From: Embiotoca jacksoni
Lineage: Eukaryota > Chordata > Actinopteri > Embiotocidae
Direction of reading: 5' to 3'
NCBI GenBank assembly: GCA_022577435.1
Contig: JAKOON010000004.1
Span: 6,250,501 to 6,314,500, forward strand
DNA: 64,000 bases
The notes beneath the pieces are model-generated. The model made no database searches. It was not told the origin of the DNA and saw only the letters and a program-made list of their open reading frames with translations. Made by a program: the position numbers and the translations under genes. Below, piece by piece: positions 15,128 through 26,151 of this stretch. Within the stretch, counting starts at the first letter, position 1, and every line of letters begins with the position of its first letter.

Positions 15128-18100
15128 CGCACACACGCACACACACGCACACACAAACACACCCCTGATTTGTGAAAAGCCACAGTTCCACAACTCTTCA
15201 GAGGAACAGTTAGTGAGTCAATGCATATGCCAAATCTGTACAGATAAATTTGTACCTCTAATTCGTCAAAACTCTGGATGCACCCTGGCTAATGAGAAAG
15301 CAGGGTGCCCTGACTCGCCGATGCGGTTTGAGCTGGAGGCTTTCCATTCACTGCACAGCTTCTCACAGCTCTTATTAAAGTACGGATGGCACTCGGCCCG
15401 ATCCACAGATCTGAAACATCTGTCAAACAGACAACACAGCTCCTCTTGAAATAGATCACGCTTCATATTCTCAAACAAGACCTCAGGGGGAAGATCTGAC
15501 AATGGAAACATAAAATAAGTACATAATAGAGTCTCTATTGTGTTGTCTCGAAAACACTGGCTCATTTTATGTGACTAACAAACAAACAGTGACCCGGCAG
15601 GGGGTCTGCCTGGTAAACATCAGCAACACTTACTTCGGAGTGCAGACCTGGAGGAGAGCAGAGGGAATCCTTATGAATGAGTGGCTTAAGAGAGGTGCCT
15701 GGGAAAAGCGGAGTACTTACTCACACAGCAGAACGCCATTCTCCAGCGCTGATCGGAAGTCGTTGCTCCCAAATTTTTTCTTAGTTACTGCCTGGAAAAA
15801 ACAGTAAAAGAAAAACACTGAGCAAAACAGCAAGAAGGGTTGGGTGAGGAGAGGAGGTGGGTGGAGGGGTGAGGGGGTGAACTGGGGCTGGGAGGCTGGG
15901 AGGCTGGGATGCTGGAGAAGAAAGGTAGGATGTTGAGAACAGTAGCAGAGGAAGTCAGAGGTATTTCCTCCTCAGTTCCTACACTGTCTCTGTGGGACAG
16001 AGAGGAGCGCTGTTCTTCAGGTATTCCTCGGGAGCTCTCATGCGACTCGGTCCTTCTAAAAAGATCTAAAAAGCCGCTGGTAAACGGGAGAGCTGTGCTA
16101 AAACTGTGCTGGAGCCACAATGCCTGAGCCGCAAGGCAATGGGAGCATCTGGAGCACTGGAGGAACACAGCGCTGTGCTACAGCCTCATGCCTTTCCCAT
16201 GATCTCAAACCACCGCTGCAGGAACACCAGGAACCATTATGTAGGCAAACACACACACTGCATGCATGACGTGAAGCCCTACACACTGTATATACAGTCC
16301 TGACGCAGAAACAAACAACTTCCTTGATTTTAAACATAACACTCGTCTGTGCAATTTGCAGCCTGTCATAAATTCAGTCTGTACTTCCTCAAAAAGAAAA
16401 CAATGCAATTATTTTAGCCAATTACATACAAGGATACATACCATTTTTCCTCAACATTAAATGCAGTACGTAACAAGTAAATAACAAAAATCCCCTAGAT
16501 GACTTTTTAATACATCCTGTAGCTGGATCCCCACCAAACACTAACCACTTGTTTCCAGCTTTCCAAAATATTTCACAGAAATTATGCCAGAAGAGATTTA
16601 AAAAACACAGAGCTGAAAACGACCCTCTCTGGCAGAGGTTTTGACTATACTGGCAGCAGGTTTGTTATCATATTTTGCTGCAGAATGAGTTCTATAATAG
16701 TTCTTGTGGGAGCATAAGTATTGTTTTTTATTTTGTCAGTTGATAATACTCATCCAGAAGGTACATCTAGGGAAATATGTTGTGAAAAATTTAAACTGTA
16801 CAGCTTCATGAACCTCGCTTGTGATCGATTTGTAGCCTGCATGGAAATTAATTAATTTACATCAGCGGGAGGGCAGATGAGCTCTCATATTACACTGTAA
16901 GATTCAGTAGCTGGCGTGAACAAAAACATACACACACCTGGAGACACAAGGCAAAACAAGTTGGACGGGTCTCATCAACCGAATTGGTCAGATGTGCCGT
17001 GTTTCAAGTCCTTTGTACCGATTTTCTTTGTCCAATGGAAAGGGACAAAAGCTGCGACAAATACTAGCAGAGTTAAGTACAGGCCATCATTTTGGAGGAG
17101 GACAGGAGAAACCAGAACAATTAGACGGACTGACTGGAAGCCTTTATTATCACTTTCAAACAAGTCATGCTCCGCCTCAGAACATGCCCTGGGCAACCTG
17201 AGGTGGCCAAGGCCTTGAATACCCGTCATTCCAGAAGAATTAGACCATGCTATAATAAAGGAATAGTTCTCACACAACAGTTGCCTGCAGTCTCTCTGTA
17301 TTTACACAATGCGATTAAGCGATTGCTGAGAAATGCTCCCTTTGTTTACAAAACATACCCAGATCTTGGCCTGCACCTCATTCATTGACAAAAATACAAT
17401 CCTACCCAGGAAACAGAAAACAGGCGCACGGGCAGACATGCAAAGCTGCAAGCACGCAGACGCACAAACAAACCTCACAGAACAGTGTAATCAGTCGGGC
17501 GCTGCAGCCGGCATATGAAATCCTGACCCCTACTGTCCTATGGATGCAGCTGGGATGAAATGCAAAGAAACAACACAGACGTGAATGTGATCCACTGAAA
17601 GGTGTTGTTTGATGTTCGTTTCTTCACGTTCTCTTATCACATCACCCAATCAGAATTAATGGGGCGATTGAGATGTTATCTTCTGGCCCCAGAAGACCCT
17701 GGCATCAAGCAACATGTGGTCTTCTGGCCCCAGAAGACCCTGACATCAAGCAACATGTAACAGAATACTTTTCTCCAGTATAGTCATCATTAGCGGTATT
17801 AGATCCAGCCTGCTGTGCCCTCGCTCTCCTGTTGAACCTGCCATGTGGGATAACAACTCTAATCTGCAACAACATACTGCTCCTCTGATTGAACAGGGAG
17901 AACAGCTCGCCTTCCTGCAAGTCCACCTTCGCTCCCCTCAAGAATGTGCTGCTGAGCGTGTCCGAACTATGTTCCACTAAAACACGGAGATGTGGTCCTC
18001 GGGGTTCATTAAGGGTCATGAAAGAGTTACTTGTCTTAAATGAATTATTATGAATACTGTGAACCAAGACTGGTGTCTTAGAGCACTAATAACCAGAAGA

Positions 18101-21100
18101 GTCTCTGGGTCCATGACCACAGTTATTGTTTATTCACGCAGGGCAATGAGACAAATCTGTATTCAAGGTTTGTGCGGATGCAGCCCCCCACCCCACCGCG
18201 CCACTAATTGTTCAAAAAACATTTTTTTGTTTCTGCAGTGGACAGAGGTATGGGTCATCAGAGAGCAGCTGGGGCATTATACAAATATTTCAAGGTTTTC
18301 ACTCAAGAAAAAAAAACACAACTCTAAAGGCCATTACTATCGACACCGTCAAAATATTAGAATAATGGAGCGACATCAACATGTAGCTGCATGTTGTGTG
18401 AGGGCCTGTTTCACGTGAGTACGTCTGAAAGCATGTGGCCTCGTTTCTAATTGCTTTCTGTCAAAACAGTCAAAAAATAGCAGAGAGTGGCGCTGCAGTG
18501 AGGTGATTAATGACCGACCCCGCCACACAGCTATTGGTCTGACAAGCAACACAACAGCACGGGTCACGGGAGGCAATTCATCAGTGCAGGCTGCAGGACG
18601 GCCACAAAGCAAAAATATTTCAATTGTCCTTTTTCAGTGCTGTGATAAACACAATCTTCAATTCCCCTCCATTGTTTATGAATGGCGACAGAAATTATCA
18701 AGACGGATACCTCAAACCAAAAAACTAACTGCCTGGCTTTAAAGTACTTGAGGTAACATCTTTTTGTTTGAAGTTCAGGGAAAATGACCTTAAACGTAAG
18801 TCAATCTGAGTAATTAACATTAGGAAATAAGTCAATGCATAACTTAAATAGATCAATAGGAGTTTTGAGATGTTTTGCCTTCGTCTAGTTTCAGCTTTTC
18901 AAGAAAAGTTGATCTTTTTCTGTTTTATTTCAAAGTAAACTGAATATCTTGAATCGTCCAATACAACCAACAACATTGCCTAAACTGAAGCCTAAACTTC
19001 AACTTGGGCTCTGAGACTTTTACAATCAATCAAATTCTGATAGTGAAATGAGGTATTTGGTTGGGTTGTGTTGTTTTTATTTATCCAGAAAATTGCACAA
19101 TTTTACAGGTACAACAGTATTGATGACGCAGACTACAACAACGCCTATGACGTAAGCTTTTATCTTTTGTAATTATCTCAAGGGGGAAAGAAACAGAGGA
19201 CAAAAGTTTCACACTACAGGTTTACAGTTAAAATCTTGAAGTTCGCCAATTCTGACTCTTTGGCGGCATTTATGGTGATAAGTGGTAACTGCAGCTGTGT
19301 TTTAGAACTTCACTTCCTAGAGTTCCAAACTGTATCACCTGTGTGACTTAAGTTAGTTATGCGTTGGAAGACAGTCTATTACATAAACTCTACATACCCT
19401 CTCTTGTGAAACAACCACTGCTGGGTGATGGGAAATGCATTACTAAATGCGCATAACTAGGGATTTTTCCCGGGAATGTTGCCAAAAAAGATCCAGTTCG
19501 TTCAGATCATAATACTGTAAATGCAAAGGCTTAAATTTGTAAGCCAAGGGCTTAACTACCATTGTCATTATATATATTACTTTGATGAAGTAACAGAAAT
19601 AAGTTTCATTACCCATTACACTAATAGTAATGTATAATCATTACATTTCAAAGTAGCCATCTCAACAAAATCAAAATCTGATACTTATTCACTGAAAATA
19701 ATTCATTCGTACACAGTTTGTTTTAACAGGCGGCCACACATGATCTTCTGACCTGTAAGTTGCACAAACACTGCCACTTGTTCTTCATTGTCATAACAGT
19801 CACACTTGAGGCCTTTCTATTGAATTAACAAGGACCTCTATTCTTCCAGTGGGCACTGTGGTTGTAGGATGCAGCGCCCCGTGCTGACAACCTGCCAGCT
19901 CTGAGGGTGCTATGTTCACAGCCATGGCAGCTAATGCAAGAATGTGTCCATGTGACAGGCTCCAGACCATTTAGTCTAGTTTTTAACAACACCACCAACC
20001 TCGCCATGCACACATGCCTCAGTTTAAAGTGCTGTGAAGCCAAGCAGCTTGTTAATCATTCAGTGGCAGAATCCAATGGCCACAAAAGCTTCTCTTTGAA
20101 GGGAAGCCATTGCCCCCCACCATGCCAGAACTTGATCTCTTATTGCTCTTGTATTTCCTCCACGCCAGACCTCTGGTACATATTCTGTTAGTAGAACAGC
20201 TCCATGGTCTTCACCTTTACCTGTTTGTTCACTTTTCGGCACACTCTCCCTAATCTTCCGGCCCCCGTCCCCCGAGATCATGCCCCCACCTCAGTCAGCG
20301 AGCTGAGCCACTACAATGGGCCAGTGTGCGAGTGTGAGAGACACTGATGTCACATCGAAAGCATTCCGATTCACCCCTCATGAAATTAGAACAATATTTG
20401 CTTAGTTACAGCCATGCAGGATCAGCCCCATGCCACCCTGCTGCGAGGAGAATTTGCAAGACGAGGAACCATAAATTTACCCACTTGTTAAAGAGAGGAG
20501 AAAGACTGAGAGTCTGGCTTGAAGTTGGATGGAAACTTTAAATAATATGAAATGCTGTTGAAAGCTCTGGCTTGCCATTTTAAATTTTGTTAACTGCCAT
20601 AGGAAAGTGGGCACAGCATAACAATCTTTTTTTTTTTTTTTTTTTTTTAACCTCAGAAAAGGAACTTGTTCAAAGCTCTATTTTTTGTATTACACATTTT
20701 CAAGAATTAACATCATATGGGCCATAATATGAGAGTTGCTTTAGTTTTCGTTCCACTCCTGACATCTCATTTGTGTCACAAACCCTGTGTGAAACCCCAA
20801 ACTCAGACATTTTATGACTCTGGGTTCAATGAAGGTTGATCATTCATAAAGGTTTCGTTTAATTGTTCTGTCTACCTGCTTGCAACTGGAGCCTCAAAGC
20901 CCTGCAGGGTCATTACGAAAAAAAAAACATGAGCAGGTTGAGGCAAGATCTGACAAAAGAGGCAGCAGCCAACAATAATGATGAATGGGGTCACAGCCAT
21001 GTACCGGTATTCTGGAGAGATAAGATAGAGGGCATGGTTTATGCTCTGAGAAGCCAACTCAATTCTGTTTTTTTAGAAGAAAAAAAAAGTGCTCTCACCG

Positions 21101-21535
21101 GTTACCTGAGACGGGAGGTCAAAAGGTGACACATGCCTTCATATATCTGTGGGTGTAGGCTACAATTATTTGAACCTTGAGTGCATGCAGTTGAGCAGCT
21201 GCTCAGCTTTCAGCCATAAACTTAACCTTTCAATAAGGAATGTATTGGAAGAACAAACCAAGCTTCACTTTTCAGGACATGTTAACAAATACCACATGAG
21301 GGTAAATAGCTCTGAAATTAAAGCATCGACACAAAAACATGACAAAAACACAACTTCACCAGCAGTTGACAGTTTTCTTTCACCTTGCCTGTACTTCCAA
21401 AAGTATAGTCCTGTCAGAAAGTGTAAAGACAGATTTGGAGAGAGTTTTTCATGGTTTTGTACTCACCTCAATCCATCTGTGCGCCTCCAAGTAGGCTTCG
21501 TCGCAGCTGACAGCGGACTGTTCACGCCACTCCAT
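9202..21535 (-). CDS. lmo7: lmo7, LIM domain only 7, 5' part (coding exons 1-4)
   Basis: Four exons on the minus strand join in phase: 21535-21467, 15791-15721, 13519-13450 and 9308-9202. They encode about 105 residues starting MEWREQSAVSCDEAYLEAHR, which matches my recollection of an LMO7 N-terminus, and then most of a calponin-homology (CH) domain (FGSNDFRSALENGVLLCDLI, KPGIIKRVNRLPTPIAGL, DNLNVFLKACGKLGLKEAQL). LMO7 is an actin- and adherens-junction-associated scaffold with CH, PDZ and LIM domains, also reported to bind emerin. The PDZ and LIM parts lie outside the left edge. All splice junctions are GT..AG. Placement beside uchl3 agrees with LMO7 rather than its paralogue LIMCH1, whose N-terminus differs. 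Whether this is lmo7a or lmo7b cannot be told. The codon after exon 4 is split (phase 2), and no following exon is visible down to base 1. Confidence 0.93.
9684..9709. repeat. CTC trinucleotide repeat, lmo7 intron 3
   Basis: About eight CTC units. Confidence 0.9.
10902..10921. repeat. C20 homopolymer, lmo7 intron 3
   Basis: Twenty consecutive C on the plus strand, so G20 on the lmo7 sense strand. Confidence 0.9.
13450..13519 (-). CDS. lmo7: lmo7 coding exon 3 (CH domain)
   Basis: 70 nt, acceptor tgcag|TCTAAT and donor CTG|gtaagt. With the GA carried over from exon 2 it reads DLINKIKPGIIKRVNRLPTP and then IAGL, typical of the LMO7/LIMCH1 CH domain. It leaves in phase 0. Confidence 0.93.
14004..14115 (+). 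mobile_element. hAT-like repeat end, copy 3
   Basis: Starts CAGTGGTGAAAAAAACATTC and continues with AAAAATACTGTTACAG and TACTCTGTTACAAGTC, the same family in the opposite orientation. Confidence 0.55.
15068..15163. repeat. CA microsatellite in lmo7 intron 2
   Basis: About 96 bp of CA units with regular CG interruptions (gcacacac), which suggests older, partly stabilised units. Confidence 0.95.
15721..15791 (-). CDS. lmo7: lmo7 coding exon 2 (CH domain)
   Basis: 71 nt, acceptor ccag|GCAG and donor TGTGA|gtaagt. It encodes AVTKKKFGSNDFRSALENGV and then LLC, the first half of the CH core. It enters in phase 0 and leaves in phase 2. A second AG four bases inside would place a TAA stop at once and is excluded. 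Confidence 0.93.
15842..15915 (+). repeat. G-rich tract with GGGAGGCTGG units
   Basis: Many runs of three to five G with short loops, and a 10-bp unit repeated in tandem. It fits quadruplex-forming rules on the plus strand. On the lmo7 sense strand it is a C-rich tract about 50 nt upstream of exon 2. Confidence 0.8.
17679..17760. repeat. tandem duplication, period 41 bp, palindromic core
   Basis: Two head-to-tail copies starting at 17679 and 17720, nearly identical. Each holds CTTCTGGCCCCAGAAG, an inverted repeat of seven with a CC spacer. Confidence 0.9.
20627..20648. repeat. T homopolymer, lmo7 intron 1
   Basis: About 22 T. Confidence 0.9.
21467..21535 (-). CDS. lmo7: lmo7 coding exon 1
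   Basis: The ATG is at 21535-21533. It opens 23 codons ending HRWIE, followed by donor GAG|gtgagt. The start is chosen because the first residues match the known LMO7 isoform start. The next codon after the junction begins exon 2 in phase 0. Confidence 0.92.
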
Positions 21536-22365
21536 CGCAATCACTCACTACTATCCGAGCTTCACAAGTCGGTTCCTTGAGGTCCGCATTGAAAGTCCAC
21601 ATAAATGAAGGCCAGATCAAACACACAAAGTGCACACTTGAAGCTCGTCACGCGGACAGGCAGAGCCCACAGGTGACCTTGTAATCACACTAAATCATCT
21701 AAAAATACCTCCTATTGTTATTTTGCAACAGCTCATCAGTGACTCAATGCAAGGTGGAACAGTAACACATTCCCTCTGCATCACCTTGCAGCTGCTTACC
21801 TGTTCTTTCATCCGACACACCTGTGCTTTGTTGATTTTTCGCGACTTTCACACTCCACCTTTGATCAAACCAGTCCTCACACTCGACCTCGCCTCTTCTG
21901 GTCGTGCCACTGGCAGGAGAGAAACTCCTGTCCTCAACTTTAAGGCTGCATGAAGCAGGAGACTGTGCCAGGAGGGTGTCCGAGAGTTTGGACCACCCAC
22001 CGGTCCTCCAGCTGCTCCCAGGTGCACGCACGCAAGGCTTGAACTCAGAGGTTTTTTTTTTTGCTCTCAGGAAGACTGTTTTGATCCCAGGTTTTCAATG
22101 CTTGACAGAAGAGCAGGCGAGATGTACAGATGTTTAACTCAACACCGAATCAGGCGACAAAATACTGTCAAAATCCTAAAAAAAAAATGAAAAAATTGAG
22201 GTCTGTGGACGGCTGGGCTCCAAACAAAAATGTCAAAAAGTTTGAGCCCGTGGGCAAACTTCTGTTTGAAGGAGTTGCTCTACTTATACAACTAATTTCT
22301 TTCCTGCAGCGCCACCCAGCGGTGTTGAAGGGGCATTGACCCTCAACTGCTTCTTCAATTGAAAG

Positions 22366-22810
22366 GAGTAGTGAAAAGTAATAAATACTTAAGTACCGTA
22401 CTCTACTGTTCCTCAATACAGTATTTTAGGTTACTTGAGTGTTTTAATTTCCTGACTTTTAATCCTCCAGTTATGTTTCAGGTCAAACTGATCGTTTCCA
22501 AGTTTTAAAAGCCTACAGGAAACACATTTTTCTAAAAAAAAAAATATGTGGAGAATGAAACCTTTTCTGGTGGGCTTGATTCATGAAATGAACATGAAAA
22601 ATCACAAATTTAACATCTGATAAAGTCTAAATAAAACAAAAAAATAAATAAAACTACTCTTTTGAACATATAGTTTTCGCCATTGTCAAGAAGAAAACTC
22701 TTTACTCCATCACATTTCAGAGGGAAATGCATCTTTACTGCAATATATTTTACATTGTTACTTTGCAAATTGTGATTTTACATACCAAAGCTACAATCAA
22801 CACATAAAAC
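22366..22810. mobile_element. hAT-like remnant, copy 4
   Basis: Contains AATACTTAAGTACCGTACTC and CTTTACTCCATCACATTTCA, GAGGGAAATG and ATTTTACATACCAAAGCTAC in the order of the same family as the 32776 element. The far end is missing. Confidence 0.5.
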
Positions 22811-24177
22811 ACAAGACATAGTTATGGATTAAAATAAAATATTTTATTGAGCTCAACTAGTAACATAAAAAAAAAGAAACTCTGTGGTCCAAACCAGACT
22901 GCAAGATCTTATATTGAGATTAGTGTAGCCTCAAGTGTAATTTATTTTAGTAAGTGTAATTTGAATTAATGAGCTTTCTAATATACTTTTCCTGTATCAC
23001 CGCGAGGGTGGTTTACCAAATTGGAGGTGATGGATAGATAGCTAGATAGATAGTTACTTTATTATGGCGATGATGGAGACACAAGAGGAAGATGAGTCAG
23101 TTGTCCCTCTGGCATCTCCTCCTCCTCTTTAGTCTCGTCACGCCCAGTAAAGGAAGGGGACTGCAGACACAAAGTCTGTGAGAATATTACAATTTTGAGC
23201 TCCACTCGCTGCAGGATAAACGATCACCATGAGAACAAAACTTCTGTGTCGATTGTTGGAAACCTCAGACATTAAAGATGTTGTTCGTGTACAACAGCTT
23301 GAGGATTTTTGTCTTTCTAAAAGCGACACAAATGTTCACAAAGAGCAGACTTAAGAGGAACTGTACATTAAGTTTGATGCTCTTCCTGCATTTGTGAGAC
23401 AATTAAGTCAACTTAAAGTCACATTTTTAACCATGAGAAAAACTGTAGTGATTAAGCAGCTAAATAAAGTCTACAGTGTGATTGGTTTGTGGGCTCTGGA
23501 GTGACATCTTTTCAGAGCTGTTGTTGGTTTATGTAAGATACTGCTTACTTTACATTAACTACACTCAAAGCGAGACAGTGCAGATGCAGTTTGCGTCAAT
23601 ATGAAATTACTAAGCAAATTAGAACTCCAGGTTTTGGTTTTTTTAAGTTTTGAAATGGAGAAAACATTCCTTATATTGTTATTTTTTCATTTGATCAAAT
23701 TAGTAGAAAAATCAGCTCAATGAAAATAAGATTTAGAGAAACTATGGTTTAGTTTCACAGTTTTTAGAGCAGGTTGCAATCAGATATTTTTGTATTTCCA
23801 GGAAAGAGGCCTGTTTTAAACTGAGGATTTATCCACTAATTACTTTTATCTTTGCTGAAATTGTCCTCCTGTGTGCCTGAATATTTTTCTTAATTCTCTT
23901 CAGTAGGACTGATCAAATTGCATACATTGGAAAACAAACACCAGGTAACCAGATAAAGAATAAAGTAACCAGATGAAGTTATTCAACCATGTTTCTCTTA
24001 CAGAGGAGATCCACAAAAGAAATGTTTAATAAACTTGTCTTTTATTTGACACAATCTCTAATTCTTATTACAAAAATGTAGGCACCGTCCACACGGATGT
24101 ACAGTCTGTTTAGTTAGCCTCACTTAGAGGAGAAAGGATTTTCATAACATAATTACTGCATACAACAGCATTAAGCC

Positions 24178-24190
24178 TTTATTTTTTATT
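24178..24190 (-). promoter_or_regulatory. uchl3: candidate uchl3 poly(A) signals
   Basis: Two AATAAA hexamers read on the minus strand at 24183-24178 and 24190-24185, about 490 nt after the stop. They are the first canonical signals I see downstream. A further one lies near 24,035. The choice between them is inference. Confidence 0.4.
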
Positions 24191-24679
24191 TTTTTCAAAG
24201 CTATAAATGAAATTCAAGCCTCTCAAAGCGTGTTTCTTCAGCTTGTTTCGACCATGTGGTTTAACATACCATCAAAAGCAGTTCCTGTGGTGATGTGGGA
24301 AACTTTTTAAAAATGTCCTTCTGCACTGAAAGCCAAACCCACCATGTAAACAAAGCATAGTGCAGTGTCAAAGTAGTGCAGCTGATATCTAGATTACATT
24401 TAGAGATGTTTCAGCAGAGGGGAGCTGGAAGATTTTGATCTTAACAAGAAATACTTTTAGTTACACAGCAGCACTCAAATTCCCCTAAAATTGATTTAAC
24501 TTCTCACAACTGATTTAAAACACAAGCGTAACATTACTTTCGAAGGATTTCCCTGACATTTTATTATTTTCCATGCACCACTTGCTATAGGATTTTTGAA
24601 TTGAATTGAATTGAATTTCCCCACATAATCAGCACTTCCGAATGTTTGGCAGTAGTGTTGTCTTTGTTTTCTGGGGTCC

Positions 24680-24769
24680 TCAGTATGAATCTTTGGAGAG
24701 GGCAATGATGGTGAAACGAACCTCCTGAGGATCTCGAGCCATGAAGATCTTACAAACCCCTATAGCATC
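24680..24769 (-). CDS. uchl3: uchl3 coding exon 9 and stop
   Basis: Acceptor tccag|GATGCT. Encodes DAIGVCKIFMARDPQEVRFT and IIALSKDSY, then TGA at 24682-24680. Human ends FNAIALSAA, so the fish tail is two residues longer. Confidence 0.96.
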   Translation of the reverse strand, partial: DAIGVCKIFMARDPQEVRFTIIALSKDSY

Positions 24770-26109
24770 CTGGAACACGGGAGCAAACATGATGAGCTGC
24801 AGCTCAGCTTAAGCAGCTATTTTTGTGTCAGTTTGGCTCTGCAACGTCTTACCTCCAGGAAAGTATCTTCTGAAGTTTTTCCGTGGACGATGGGGAAAGG
24901 CTTACGGCCATCTGGGCATAAATAAAATAAAAATAAAAATGAAGTCCATCAGGTGGTTTTAATATAACTGTGCTTTAATATGGTAATTAAAATCAACAAT
25001 GTGACAAATACAACAACAAAAAAGTTCTGTACACAGGCGCACTTGTGATTTTGTGGTTCACTCACCCAGTTCATATAAGTGTCCTCCGACATTCACAAAA
25101 GCTATAAAATGCAGATTCACTTTCTCATCTAAACTTGGAGCCTAAAACAGACAAGAAATAAACACATCTCTTGACTTGAACTTTCTCTCGCTCTTCTACA
25201 CGAAACATGTGACTTTATTGCTGCCAGAAGCAACATGAGAGATAGTTTAAGACTTTAACACAAACCTCCGTCTGTCCCTCCTGTGCACTGGATTCATGTG
25301 TGACACGTATACTCTGAAAGAGAAGGTTTTCTTTTTATGTAACATGTAGTAATTTAATTTGTCTATTACCTCTACAGATGTTACATATTTAGATTTTTCT
25401 CTTTTGAAAGATAATGTTCATGGCAACACTATAAAGGGGCCTATTATGAAATAAAAAGGATTTTCACATCTTGATGTCATAGTAAGATGATCATTTCTTT
25501 TTGGGATATGCTGGTCTCACAAATAAAAAAACAAAACGTGGTCTAGTTCTTCACACATGTGACTATCTCTGACCACTTCATTACCCAATCTTTGCTTACA
25601 GACACTCTAAAGTATTTTCCTACCTCATCTTTTTCCAGGAAGGTGGCTCTCTCCTCTGGGCTCATTTTAGATGTTTGTTCAAGAAACTTCTTAAGAGGAG
25701 AATCAGCCTCTGGAGAGGAAGAACAGACTTCAGTGAAATTCAACTGCCTGCAAGCAAAATGTCTGCCTGATTTACACTCAGTGTTCACTTTATTAGGTAC
25801 ACCTGTACAGTGTAGAGCAATTGATTAAAAATGTTTTGCCATAGAGACTACTTTTATTAATGCTGACACTGTATGTTCAGGATATTTTCTGACCCTGACA
25901 TATAGGTGTATATTCTGTTATGGGATTAAGCATCAAGTTTATGATTACTTTTGGTGCTTTACTGCACTGCATTATACAAAGAGGTGTTTGTAATATTCTG
26001 CCCCTCTCACGTATGTAAACAGGTGTCACTCAATTATAACGTAGTCCACTACAACAGCACCTTTAACTGTGATCAGAGCAATACAAGATTTAAAATAATA
26101 TCATCCCAG

Positions 26110-26151
<42 letters not shown>

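Larger units (their letters stand above)
13520..15720 (-). other. lmo7: lmo7 intron 2
   Basis: About 2.2 kb. It holds a hAT-like repeat end (14004-14115), a long CA microsatellite (15068-15163) and an unexplained minus-strand open frame of 99 codons (15565-15266), discussed under findings. Confidence 0.7.
15792..21466 (-). other. lmo7: lmo7 intron 1
   Basis: About 5.7 kb. It contains a G-rich tract next to exon 2 (15842-15915), a 41-bp tandem duplication with a palindromic core (17679-17760) and a T run (20627-20648). No further exon was recognised. An alternative first exon inside this intron cannot be excluded. Confidence 0.65.
21536..24679. other. lmo7 5' flank, transposon remnant and uchl3 3' UTR
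   Basis: Both flanking genes run leftward. The right part (about 24,170-24,679) is probably uchl3 3' UTR, with candidate minus-strand poly(A) signals at 24178-24190. It also holds a short TTGAA repeat near 24,595. The middle holds a degenerate DNA-transposon remnant (about 22366-22810) and a GATA-type repeat (about 23030-23052). The left part, next to the lmo7 ATG, must hold the promoter and 5' UTR of the CH-containing isoform. No TATA box or sharp CpG island is obvious. Confidence 0.5.

Noticed and set aside
15785..16168. 127-codon minus-strand frame abutting lmo7 exon 2
   Set aside because: It ends in a different phase from the exon. Its Ser/Pro-rich content comes from the C-rich tract.
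9202..21535. Assignment to LIMCH1
   Set aside because: The N-terminus and CH sequence match LMO7 better, and the linkage to uchl3 agrees.
21149..21580. 143-codon plus-strand frame over lmo7 exon 1
   Set aside because: Antisense shadow of the real exon on the other strand.
22308..22322. CTCF-like GCGCCACCCAGCGG before lmo7
   Set aside because: Two or more mismatches to the core, and similar sequence is common in fish repeats.
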